DNA of 64,000 nt from Anniella stebbinsi (GCA_029215795.1 JARDYH010000004.1:32740001-32804000); one strand, 5' to 3'; shown: positions 43,151 to 53,236, numbered from the stretch's first letter. The notes: generated by a model from the sequence alone, not told the origin. Numbers and translations are program-made.

Positions 43151-43742
43151 TAGGTACCACTATTCTGTCATTGTCCATTTCCAAAATGGAGATATTAATA
43201 CAATCCTACTGGGTTGCTGTAATACATGTGATCTAAAGCATCTGAAGTTCTTTAAATGCTCAAGAAACGCTTTATCAGTTCTTCCTCTGCTGCTGCTAAC
43301 AGCATCCTTTGTCTTAGCATCCCTCCCCACCCCTTCCTCTGTTATTTCTCCTGTGTCAGATTTTAGATTGTAAGGCCCTATGGGCAGAGACCCGTCCTTT
43401 TGCAAACATTGATGGCACCATATAAATAACATTGTTGTGGTTGTTTCATACGGATGTTCACATTATACATTTTTGTTATTTCTTGTTTATTGAAAGGTTT
43501 GTCTATATATTTTTTCCCAAGAAAAAAAATCCTCCTCCACCCTGTCACTTATACAATTGATGCTGCAAGACACAGAACAATAAGTCTCTATTTCCCATGG
43601 TTCCCTCACTCTACCCACTCCTTCAGGTCACCGACATACTGTATACCAAAGTTCTGTGTCTTATATATTAAACCATTTGCAGTGATCAATTTTACATTGA
43701 ATAGTTTGCTTATTCTGATGTTATATTTAAGAGAGAGACAGA
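43151..43742. other. No recognisable gene
   Basis: 43362-43430 (TTGTAAGGCCCTATGGGCAG, then CACCATATAAATAACATTG) may be a LINE or old repeat 3' end. Otherwise nothing. Confidence 0.35.
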
Positions 43743-44284
43743 GGATGCATTTGGACAACACATTAGTCAATGGTGGGTTGAGTAGCCAACTCACAGTTGG
43801 TTATTTTGTGGATACTCCCCACACAACATATTCCTACACAACTGTGGGTGGTTGGTGTTGGTGTTGAGTGGACTAATAGTCAACCCAGCATTTGACTGAC
43901 ACAGCCTCCGCCCCTCTCCCCACCCTCCCTCCTCCCTCAGTCCTCCCAGTTCTATCCCAGCAGCCTCTGCAAGTTGCACCAGTTGTAGCAGAGTGGCAGC
44001 TGCTGCTTTGGTCGCTCTTGCTGCCTGCCTCTATGGGCTTGTGTTTTAACCCACTCAGCACACGCCATTAACACACTCACCCCTCCACACAACACTTTAA
44101 ACAATTGGCTTCGAGCTAAACAACTTGCAAGCCAGTTGTTTCTCTCAGTTGCTTATTTGGGTGGAATAGCATACCATCAGTAGTTTGTGAGCGGCGTGTT
44201 ACCCTCCACACAACACAATAAGCAACACAACTGACGATTGTTTTCCCCCTCCTCAGTTGCTTAATGTGTTGTCCGAATGCAGCC
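43743..44284. mobile_element. MITE with GGATGCATTTGGACAACACA ends, 3-bp TSD
   Basis: Left end GGATGCATTTGGACAACACA, right end TGTGTTGTCCGAATGCAGCC. Triplet AGA flanks both (43740-43742, 44285-44287). The interior has AACAATTGGCTTCGAGCTAA and GCAACACAACTGACGATTGT. 542 bp. Shares sequence with 13220-13683 and end design with 24765-25275. PIF/Harbinger-like, non-autonomous. Confidence 0.75.
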
Positions 44285-44289
44285 AGAGA

Positions 44290-44480
44290 GTGAGCCTTCT
44301 CAGACAACACACGAAGCCATGGTTAGGCTGCTAACTCTTTTGCAGCAAATGGTTAGTGAGCATGTTTAAACTATTATTATGTAGCCACCATGGTTTGGAA
44401 TGATTCACATGACACGTGAAGCCAGAATGTTTAGCTCAAAATGCTTAACCACCATGGCTTACCTTGTCATCTAACCAGGA
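44290..44480. mobile_element. MITE with AGCCATGGTTAGGCTGC core
   Basis: TCAGACAACACACGAAGCCA, TGGTTAGGCTGCTAACTCTT, GTAGCCACCATGGTTTGGAA, CAAAATGCTTAACCACCATG. Same order as at 31895-32105. Begins six bases after the preceding MITE. Confidence 0.65.
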
Positions 44481-44648
44481 ACAGGGAAAACTCTTTGCTT
44501 AAGTTTTCTTTTCTGCAGTGCTGAGCAGACAAGACTACCCATTTCTAGTAGGTACAGAGGGTTCTTTCTTTTTGAGGGGAGCTTATTTTGCATTTATAGG
44601 CATGCATCTAAATCCCAAGAGTTTCCACTAGTTGTTCAAACCCCCAAT
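44481..44648. other. No recognisable feature
   Basis: Short unique stretch. Confidence 0.35.
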
Positions 44649-44959
44649 TAGGGTGACCATATGGAATGGAGGACATTGCTCCTGTATTTTTAACAGTTGT
44701 TTAGAAAAGGGGATTTCAGCAGGTGTCATTTGTATGCATGCAGCACCTGGTGAAATTTCCTCTTCATCATAACAGTTAAAACTGCAGGAGCCCTGCTCTG
44801 TTGACCACATACAAAAGAGCCTGCAGCTTTAACTGTTGTGATGAAGAGGGAATTGCACCAGGTGCTGCACGCATACGAATGGCACTTGCTGAAATTCCCT
44901 TTTCTATACAACTGTTAAAGATACAGGAGCCCTGTCCTCTACTCCATATGGTTACCCTA
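44649..44959. mobile_element. Palindromic hAT-like MITE, copy 7 (subfamily B)
   Basis: TAGGGTGACCATATGGAATG to TACTCCATATGGTTACCCTA, 311 bp, core GGTGCTGCACGCATACGAAT. The central spacer is shortened (CTGTTGACCACATACAAAAG). No duplication visible. Confidence 0.88.
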
Positions 44960-46559
44960 GTTTAATAAAGGGCCAGAATGGTGGGATAAGAAGATCTCTC
45001 TAATTCTGGCTTTGTGCTTTCTATGCAGCTTTCCAGCTGAATTTTCGAGAGACTTGCAGGTTAAGACTGATTTTCAAAGGCCCCTCAAGGAGCTCAGTGG
45101 GAACCAGGTTTCTGCATGACTTTTGAAAGAACACAACTTGGCCATGTGAGTGGGGCTGGCAACATTTTTTCCCCTCGTTAGGCACCCGTGCCTTTAAGAG
45201 ATGAATGACAGAAGAGAATTCTCCAGCTGAATCTTTTCCCAGCATCAAGATGGAGGGATGGGCAAAGCTTTTCTTGCTGAAGCCTGCTCCGCAGCCATGA
45301 AAGGCACCTGAGGTCTGCCAGAAAAAGAAAAGCTTAGTAACACAACATGTGAGCCTTAGAGGTATTGCTAGTGCCAAATTTGTTCACTTGGAAGGCTCTC
45401 TCTGCCCAGGATGAAACCAGCAGCTAAGGCTAAAAAAAAAATTGGCAGCCCATTTTATATAGGAGTGGGGTTAAGCATTTGCTTCTTTATTTTTTAACAT
45501 TTCATATTGCAGAAAATGTTCCTCCTACCTTTCTCCATTCTTCCCAGGTTGTGCTGCTCATCTGCCTCCCATCTCTGCTGTTGGAGAAATATGAAATCCC
45601 ATGTACTTCAGCTGATATGGGGTGGAGTGAGGAAAGAGACTCAGGAAAGAATGGGAGCAAGATGGAACACACCTAGCAGGAGGACATATACCTTGTTCAT
45701 AAAATGAAAGGTGCTATCGCCATATTCTAGTTGATAAGTCAATTGCCCAGTTCACATGTCAGGATAAACCAGGATAACCTTAAAAATAATAATCTGGGTT
45801 ATCATGAATGATACTGCATGCTGGTGCACACTGTCTGATTACAAGCAGGAAAGGCTAAATGAACCATGGACCTTCTGTCTGTGGTTTGTTTGTCTTTAGG
45901 GAATTTGGAGAAAACTGAAATGGAATCAAATGAGTTCAAGTTTTCTATGAATCTGACCCACAGATTCCATTGTGGACTTGCGAAGCTTTTTAAAACTTTC
46001 CCAAATTTTATGCAAATTCAGTCGTTAAAAAAATATGTTTAAAATAACCCTAACCCCAAAAGTGCATTTTCCCCATAGGCTAAAGCATGAAAATATGGAT
46101 GGGGTGGTGGTGGATTTGTGCATTTTCACAAGTGATCCAGAAAAATCTATCAGAGTTGGATCAGCCTACTCTGATCTACAAATGTCACCAGGCATATTGA
46201 ACCACGCTTATAACAGCTGCTGTCAGTGGAACTTGGCCAAATCCACCCAAACTTTGGCTTCAGTCCATCTCTGCTTGTGGATTCTTAGATCCCTACTGTA
46301 CATTTCATACTAAGCAGACAGTATCTGCTACAAAGTTTTGGAAAAAGGAAAGTGCAGCAATGTGTCATCTTGCTGGTTGAATAACCCTGTGATTAACTGT
46401 ACCTATTCGGATTCCAGAAGTGGGTGCTACATTTCTACCCAGAACCTGACCATGGGGCTCACCTTCTTTAAAAGATGCCACGTTTCTGTTGAAAATTAGC
46501 AAAAGTCACTGTTTGCTGATAATTTTCTGACAGGATTCTCGATAGGTAGCTTTTCAATT
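44960..46559. other. No recognisable feature
   Basis: 1.6 kb with no identified gene. A 118-codon minus-strand frame (45021-45377) has no known motif. 45745-45850 (CAGTTCACATGTCAGGATAA... CACACTGTCTGATTACAAGC) could be a decayed MITE. Confidence 0.35.
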
Positions 46560-46805
46560 GGGCCAGATCTACACCAAGCAGGATATAGCGCTATGAAAGT
46601 GGTATATAAAGGCAGGATCTACACTACTGCTTTATAGTGGTATTGGAAGTGCACTGACAACTGTTGGGGCCCATTGACACATTCCATATACCATGTTCAT
46701 ACCACTTTCATAGTGTTATATCCTGCTTGGTGTAGATGTATCATGGGCCCCACCAGTTGTCAGTGCACTTCAATACCACTATAAATCAGCAGTGTAGATC
46801 CAGCC
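46560..46805. mobile_element. Double palindromic MITE (GATCTACACC / GTGTAGATCC)
   Basis: GGCCAGATCTACACCAAGCA opens an outer arm that pairs with TGCTTGGTGTAGATGTATCA at about 46721. GGATCTACACTACTGCTTTA at 46614 pairs with CACTATAAATCAGCAGTGTA at the end. Two interlocked half-palindromes share AGTGCACTGACAACTGTTGG. The right half alone is the 16804 element. Confidence 0.7.
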
Positions 46806-47130
46806 TTGGAATGGAAATGATAGAACAAAGTTACATTCTAAAAGCTCTGCCTAGTGCCAACCATACAACAGTTAAAAGAAGAAGTCCCCTCCGGACCCAA
46901 TGGTATTAGACAACTACTGTCCTGTTGTAAATACCCCTTTCTCAGGAAAGGTACTAGAGACGGTCATCGCAGATAATCTGGACTCATTTCAATCTGGGTT
47001 TCATCCTGGTTATGGAACTGAATCAGCTTTGGTCTCCCTGATGGGTGACCTTTATCGAGAGAGGGACATGGGGAGTGCAATCCTGTTAATTCTGCTCAAT
47101 CTCTCATTGGCTTTTTATACCATTGAATCG

Positions 47131-49207
47131 GGGTGTGCACGCCCAAAATTATCGTATCGTATCGTTATCAGAAATCACTTTAAAAAAATTTTTTGGATCA
47201 GATTATATCAGCGGTTAATCATATCATATCGTATCATATTTCAGATAATTATCAGAAATACTATACTTAATTCGGAGCCCTATTTAGTTGCTTTTTGAGA
47301 CAAAAAGGCCTATAACTTCTGTATTTTCGAAGTTAGAGACTTGAAACTTGGTCACAGTGCTTATTGGGTATGCCTAAGTATGTGTATGAAATTTCAAAAC
47401 AATCCCTCCAATCGTGTATTTTATATGAATTTTTGAAAGATTGTGCAGCTTTTGACAGATCTCTGAATGACAGCTCACCTGGTGCATTCAGAGATCTGTC
47501 AGAAAGCTGCACGATCTTTCATAAATTCATATAAAATACATGGTTGGAGGGATTGATCTGAAATTTCATACACGTACTTAGGCAAATCCCATAAGCACTG
47601 TGACCAAGTTTCAAGACTCTAACCTTGCAAATACAGTAGTTATAAAAAAAAAGTATTAGACAATAGCCACATACGCTTTCCTTAAAGAACTTAAATGGGT
47701 GTAACTTTTTTATTTTAAAAGATAGACACATGAAACTTTTTGGACTTTGCAGATGGGATGTTGCTAGTCCTGGCTCCCCAAGTTGCATGTCTCTATCTTT
47801 AAAAATTAAAAGTTATGTGGGGTCCCCCCAACCCCCCCCCCCCGGAACTTCATTATTTTAAAAGTCTGAAACTTGAACAATTCCCCCCTGTGCAGCTTGT
47901 CTATTGCAAGTCATTTGTGAAAAAAATTAAGAACAATCCCTCCAAACGTGTATTTTATATGAATTTTTGAAAGATTGTTCTAGGTGACAGCTGGTTGACC
48001 GGGCCTCCCAATAGCTTTCTAACTACCACGATTGTTACAAAATTCATATAAAATACAGGGTTGAAGGGATTGATCTGAAATTTGGCACATGTCTAGCACA
48101 TGTTGCTACACATATGTGTCAAATTTCAGATCAATCCCTCCAACCGTGTATTTGATAGGGATGTGCACGGACCCCCCGGATCGGATCAGGACCCGGATAA
48201 GGACCTCCAATTTTGTCATGGATCGGTTCGGACAAAATCGGAGGCCCCCCGGACCGGATCGAGTCTGATCCCGATCCAAAAATCGTAAATTTTTGGATCG
48301 GCCGCCATTTATTCCCCCATAGACTTGCATTGCAATGCAAGTCTATGAGGAAAAAATGGCGGCGGGTGGGTGAGGGGGGCCTAACTCCCTCCCCCCCGGG
48401 GCCGTCTGCTGTGGACGGCCCCGGCAGGTAAGCCCCCTCCCCCGCGCTCCCTCCCCCCCCGGGGCCGTCCGCTTCCATCCACTGGAGCCCGCGGGCGCCC
48501 GCGGATAGAAGCGGACGGCTCCGGGGGGGGTAAGCCCCCTTCCCCGCCACTGCTTACCTGTTAGGGCCGTTCGCTCCCGTCCGGCGCTGGCGGCTACCGC
48601 CAGCCGGCTTTGCGGCTTGCTCTAGAGTAGCGCGGACGGGCCGGAAAGGTAAGGGGCCCCCTCCTCCCCTCCGCGCGCCCCCTGCTTACCTTCCCGGCCC
48701 GTCCGCTCCCGTCCGGCACCGGCGGCTACTACCAGCGGGCTCTGCGGCCTGCTCTAGAGTAGCACGGCCGGTGATGACATCACCCGGCGCGCCACCCTGG
48801 AGTAGGCCGCGGAGCCCGCTGGTAGTAGCCGCCGGTGCCGGACGGGAGCGGATGGGCCGGGAAGGTAAGGGCCCCCCTCCTCCCCCCCCGCTGTCCACTT
48901 TCATCGGCGGGCGCCCGCTGGCGCCCGCCAATGGAAGCGGCGGTGGGTGCCAGTGGGCGCCCGCCGATCCGCCGAACCGGTTCGGAGCCTTTTTGGACCA
49001 GTTCGGATTGGATCGGCCGATCCAGCTGTCGGATCAGAAATCGGATAATTTATTCGATTTCCCACTGGACCGGACTCGGATTGTGGATCGGGTCCGATCC
49101 AGTGCACATCCCTAGTATTTGATATGAATTTAGAAAGACCGAGCAGCTTTTTTGACAGATCTCTGAATGCACGTGGCGAGCTGCCATTCAGAGAGCTGTC
49201 AAAAAAT
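47131..49207. mobile_element. Multi-palindrome element inserted in the L2
   Basis: Starts GGGTGTGCACGCCCAAAATT with repeated ATCGTATCGTATCG. Then come alternating arms of one module: AATCCCTCCAA(T/C)CGTGTATTTT, ATATGAATTTTTGAAAGATT, GCAGCTTTTGACAGATCTCT, and complements. Pairs are seen at 47312-47470 with 47487-47645, and around 47932-48125, with a third set from 48116 to 49207 that is split by the 48156-49114 insertion. The right end is lost. Excluding the insertion it is about 1.1 kb. Frames of up to 89 codons are not coding-like. No class assigned; the left end resembles the TAGGGRTGTGCAC hAT group. Confidence 0.65.
48156..49114. mobile_element. GC-rich hAT-like element with exact 8-bp TSD
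   Basis: TAGGGATGTGCACGGACC to CCAGTGCACATCCCTA, 959 bp. Exact 8-bp duplication GTATTTGA (48148-48155, 49115-49122). Removing the element restores CGTGTATTTGATATGAATTT, which matches the same module in the host. The interior is strongly GC-rich with CTTACCT/AGGTAAG punctuation and long inverted arms (48682-48750 with 48800-48868). The ends contain repeated GGATCGG/CCGATCC words. Frames of up to 139 codons on both strands mirror the inverted repeats. No transposase motif. Confidence 0.9.
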
Positions 49208-50272
49208 CTGTACAATGAAGCCGCTGAGAGTGGTCATTAGGGGATTTGGAGACAAGTACTATCAGTACACTGATGACACACATCTCAATCTCCCTGTGAC
49301 ATCTGAATCAGGAGAGGCTGTGCAAGTCCTGTATCAGTGCTTAAGTGCAGTAATGCATTAGGGGAAGGCCAATAAAGTGAAACGGAGTCCTGCCAAAACA
49401 GAAGCCTTGTGGGTGAGTGGTTCCTGAAGATAGGCTCATTGCCTGTTTTGAAAGGGGTTGCTCTCCCTCTGAAAGATCAGGTCCAAAATTTGGGGGTACT
49501 CCTAGACCCATCACTGTCGCTGGAGGCCCAAGGCAGCTCAGAGTGCCTTTTACCAGCTTTGGCTAGTTTATTAAACATTAAACTTGGCCACAGTTGTACA
49601 GGTGCTAGTAACCTCAAGACTGGATTACTGCAATGTGCTCTATGTGGAGCTGCCCTTAAAACTGCTCCAGAGCTGGACGAAGCAGTTCGGTTTTTGTTGG
49701 AAACTGCTCCTTTTCAAGATTCAACTCCTTTGCTGAGAGAACTGTAGTGGCTGCCTATTTGGTACCGGGCCAAGTTTAATGTTTTGGTACTAGTGTACAA
49801 AGCTGTAAACAACTTGGGAACAGGATACCCGAGATAATGCTTTCTCCCTTACCAACCTGCCTGGTCACTGAGGTCATCAGAGGGCATGTTCCTGGAGGTT
49901 CCATATGGAGTCTACCAGGAGAACAGCCTACAGTGTGGTGGTCCCCTTTCTTTAGAACTCCCTGACCCTGGAGGTCTGTCAGGCACCAACACTGTGTTGC
50001 TTTCGGCACCTCCTGAAAACAGCTGCATCCCATGAAGCATTTTTTAACTGACCAGCCATGGTTTTTATTGAAATTCTGTTTTTAAAAAGGATAATTTTAA
50101 TATGGTGTTGTAAACTTTTTTTTTTTTTTACAGATTTACTTCTTATATTTACCACTCCAAAATGTGTGTTAGATATGGAGTGACATACAGTTTTTGTAAC
50201 TAACTAAATAAAAGCACGGAAGTGCTGCCAGATACACCTGCCAGTTCTACTGATCTTTACTTTACACTATTG

Positions 50273-50391
50273 AAGCCTATCTACACTACTGCTTTAAAAC
50301 GGTTTATAACAGTTTTAAACTGGTTAATAACGGTTATAAACCAGTTTAAAACTGTTATAAACCATTTTAAAGCAGTAGTGTAGATAGGCTT
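50273..50391. mobile_element. Near-perfect 119-bp palindromic MITE
   Basis: AAGCCTATCTACACTACTGC opens and GCAGTAGTGTAGATAGGCTT closes. The two arms of about 53 bp (through TTTATAACAG, TTTTAAACTGG) differ at one position around a short AATAACGG centre. Related to 26468-26617. No duplication recognised. A transcript would fold into one long hairpin. Confidence 0.85.
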
Positions 50392-50751
50392 TCTGTCCTA
50401 CTATGCCAGACATAGGCTGTAGAGTGCACAGCCCTAATCCAAATCAGCTCCCCTTTCTTGTTGGGTTGCATTTACCTTTTCAAAGACTGTGGGAGATCTG
50501 ATTACAGATCTCTCATCACATTCAATTTGGCCTTCCAAATGTGGTCCCAGATTAGCTCTTTGGAACCTGTACAGTCTTATTGATTTAATTGGAATTGCTT
50601 TTCTGTTGCCATGTGTTGCAGGGAGGAAATCAGGATCCAGAATCACTGCCTAGACTACTATTGGCAAAAATAATGGCTAAATCATAACAATGTTTATTAA
50701 ATTTGATGAAGTTCAAGGGTATATGTGATTGAGCAAATAAAAGGTTATTGT
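50392..50751. other. No recognisable gene; GTGCACAGCCCTA word
   Basis: AGTGCACAGCCCTAA at about 50417 resembles the right terminus of the TAGGGMTGTGCAC hAT group, but no partner end was found nearby. Confidence 0.35.
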
Positions 50752-50790
50752 GCATGTGTGTGTGAGAGAGAGAGAGAGAGAAAGAGAGAG
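50752..50790. repeat. (TG)n(AG)n microsatellite
   Basis: GTGTGTGTG followed by about fifteen GA units with one AAAG interruption. Confidence 0.9.
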
Positions 50791-51271
50791 TTTCACAATG
50801 AATAATTCAACCAGCTCCTGTCACTACTTTGCTACATGTGGTTTTGTTATAAAGAATGTTTGATTTTATCTTCGAGTTCTGGAAGTTAGAGGTGGAAAGG
50901 ACATGCTGGGTTATCTAACTCATTTCTTGGCATCACAAAAATATATTTTAATGAAATCACATGATCCGGTTAACTGAGATGCTTCCTAATGAGTCGTATT
51001 AAGGAGGCTGATGAAGCGAGGCTGTGTCTGTACCACAAATTGGATGCTCATACAAAGTGGGATCCACATTACTCCCACTTGCACAGAAGGCATAGTATCA
51101 ACTTGGTAGGGAACAGTATGAGTAGGGTCAGTAAGGATCTGTTTATTCTTCTTTAATAGGAATCATCTATCTTTGGGGATGTGGACTGCTGCAAAACTGC
51201 AATCAAGGTATTGGTGAAACTTTTACTGTAGGAGTCTTATTAGCTGATTTTGGTATTCATATGCAACAGTG
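50791..51271. other. No recognisable feature
   Basis: Unique-looking. Confidence 0.4.
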
Positions 51272-51590
51272 TAAGAGATGGGTGAGGGACATCTTTCAAC
51301 CTGAGGGCCAAATTCAATTTTGGAGAAGCTCTCAGGGACCACATTCCCTGAGAGATGGACGGGGCTTAGGGCAAAAGTGGGGAGGCCAAAAATACCAGTG
51401 TGTCATAGCTTAAAGCTCTTACTGCCAGTAATTTAGGAGATGCATTTTAGCCTTTGAGAATGGGGAAAAACTTCACAAAAGCCAGGAAAACACCAAATAA
51501 TCAGTAGTCCTTGGGGCAAAGGGTTTTCACTGGGGCCCCAGAATTGCCAGATTTGGCTCCTGGGCCTGAGATTGCCATCCCTGGTGTAGG
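51272..51590. mobile_element. Decayed hAT-like MITE
   Basis: GAGATGGGTGAGGGACATCT to GAGATTGCCATCCCTGGTG, with AACCTGAGGGCCAAATTCAA inside. The layout recalls reptile hAT MITEs of the CAGGGGTGGGGAAC kind. Termini are poor. Confidence 0.35.
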
Positions 51591-51921
51591 AAATGGCATC
51601 TTCATGTGCAGAATGAAGACATAAAGCAACATATCACACCTGCACATTGGTCTATTTGGAGGGATGGGATTTGTTGCAGGAGTAAATTGCCTGACCAACT
51701 TGCTGGAATTACTCACCCTGTGTCAAGATTAGAATCTAGACAATACAACTGGATGCCTTGGAAAGTGATTTTTCCCATTTGCAATACACCAGGATATAGG
51801 CTGTATACCAAGGACTTCATCTTGTGCTGCAATTGGCATTGGCAGAAGAGTTTAGGGTTGTTAACATTTCTCAGAAGAGAATTTTCTGTTCCTCGTTTTA
51901 ACATTTTCTTTTCTGAGAATA
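51591..51921. other. No recognisable feature
   Basis: Nothing identified; a 125-codon frame from 51606 is not L2-like before 51922. Confidence 0.35.
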
Positions 51922-52475
51922 GTTGGCCCGCTTGCATTGGCTGCCTGTATGTTTCCGAGCCCGGTTCAAGGTGCTGGTTTTAACCTATAAAGCCTTACAC
52001 GGCTTGGGACCACAATACCTGATGGAACACCTTTCCCGACATGAACCTACCCAAACACTACGTTCAACATCTAAGGCCCTCCTCCGAGTGCCTCCTCCGA
52101 GGGAAGCTCGGAGGTCGGCAACAAGAGAGAGGGCCTTCTCTGTGGTGGCTCCCCAATTGTGGAACGATCTCCCCGACAGGGCCCGCCTGGCGCCAACATT
52201 GTTATCTTTTCGGCGCCAGGTCAAGACTTTCGTCTTCTCTCAGGCATTTGGCAATATCTGAGGAGCCTGGGTTTGTTTTGTTTTGTTTTGGTTTTGTAGC
52301 TTTTTGAAGTGTTGAAGTGGTTTTTAAATGTATAAATTGTGTATATGTTGTATGTTTTTGCTGTTTTAATTTTTGTATATTGTTTTTAATTGTTTTTAAT
52401 CCTATGTAAACCGCCCAGAGAGCTTCGGCTATGGGGCGGTATACAAATGTAATAAATAAATAAATAAATAAATAA
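51922..52475 (+). mobile_element. L2-clade LINE 3' end with intact C-terminal frame
   Basis: 5'-truncated. The frame 51923-52261 (112 codons) carries LHWLPVCFRARFKVLVLTYK at residues 4-23, ALHGLGPQYL, LRSTSKALL, ERAFSVVAPQLWNDLPDRAR at about 69-88, and FRRQVKTFVF. These are the signature motifs of the L2 ORF2 C-terminus. The 3' UTR follows, with CCGCCCAGAGAGCTTCGGCT, ATGGGGCGGTATACAAATGT and an (AATA)n tail ending near 52475. The uninterrupted frame suggests a fairly young copy. Confidence 0.9.
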
Positions 52476-52556
52476 AATGGCTGCTTCTGATTGGCTGGTA
52501 GGGAATACTGTTTTTCTCAGGATAATACTCTTCCCTTTGATCTGCGGGGTGGGGTG

Positions 52557-52735
52557 ACCCTGCTGGACCAATCCAAGGAGGGTTTGGAAATGGCCCTCTT
52601 CCTATGGGTCTGTTCTGATGGGGCGAGTTCATAGAGGGGTCACATAACCCCATTGGGCCAATCTGAGAAGGGTTGGATGGCTTCTTCCTATTGCTCCATG
52701 GTGTTGTGGCAAGCTCATAGAGGGGTCACAAGACC
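52557..52735. repeat. Two degenerate tandem copies of an ~88-bp unit
   Basis: Copy 1: CTGGACCAATCCAAGGAGGG, CTCTTCCTATGGGTC, GTTCATAGAGGGGTCACATA. Copy 2: TTGGGCCAATCTGAGAAGGG, TTCTTCCTATTGCTCC, GCTCATAGAGGGGTCACAAG. A partial third unit may follow (AGTGACTCTGAGAGGTCACA). Confidence 0.65.
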
Positions 52736-53177
52736 CCTGGCAAGTGACTCTGAGAGGTCACATGAACCCGTCAAATGATTCCTCCATCTTGGGCAGGTGG
52801 AACTTCTGGGCTGGGGCAGGGCTTCCATTAGGGGGCAGTGTTCAGTCCTGAAAAGGGGCAGGGCTACCTGTCCCCTTTTTAAAAGTTTGATGTGAGGTAG
52901 CTTTTTTATTATTATTACTTACATGCTTCCTGCCCTATACATGGATTATCATCTCAGTGTAAGAAAAGCAAGATGTATGAAATGGTTCCTTATAAAACAG
53001 CATATTTTACATATGGAACTAATAAGCCAAGAGCACACTGGGTGCTTCTTCTCTCTGTCTGTCAGGTACATGTGTAAGTACAGGCAGCGGTATGAGCATG
53101 CCATATAGAACAGCTGAAAAGTCCCAGGATATAATTCAGCAGGGAAACCTGCTCAATCCGTAGGGAGAGGCGGGTGA
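52736..53177. other. No recognisable feature
   Basis: Nothing identified. Confidence 0.4.
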
Positions 53178-53204
53178 TTAATAATAATAATAATAATAAT
53201 AATA

Positions 53205-53234
<30 letters not shown>
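53178..53234. repeat. (TAA)n(TTA)n inverted microsatellite
   Basis: About nine TAA/AAT units switch mid-way to about ten ATT units. The halves are reverse complements, giving a perfect AT-only hairpin of about 28 bp per arm. Confidence 0.95.

Positions 53235-53236
<2 letters not shown>

Larger units (their letters stand above)
46875..50230 (+). mobile_element. L2-clade LINE split by nested transposons
   Basis: Left piece (46875-47130): frame 46900 onward reads VLDNYCPV, PFSGKVLETVIA, FQSGFHPGYGTESAL and LNLSLAFYTIE, the L2 RT fingers region. Right piece (49208-50230): MKPLRVVIRGFG, YTDD at 49266-49277 where the catalytic motif is normally YADD, CLSAVMH, then LGVLLDPSLSL, and WLPIWYRAKF-like sequence with stops. 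The 3' UTR ends near AACTAAATAAAAGC. About 80 codons of RT between the pieces are missing, lost at the right junction. Dead. Confidence 0.8.

Noticed and set aside
46900..47298. 132-codon frame as one gene
   Set aside because: Only the first ~77 codons are L2 RT; the rest is the inserted element read through.
48131..49215. Frames of 95-139 codons on both strands
   Set aside because: Same cause: long GC-rich inverted repeats in a hAT-like element. No transposase motif.
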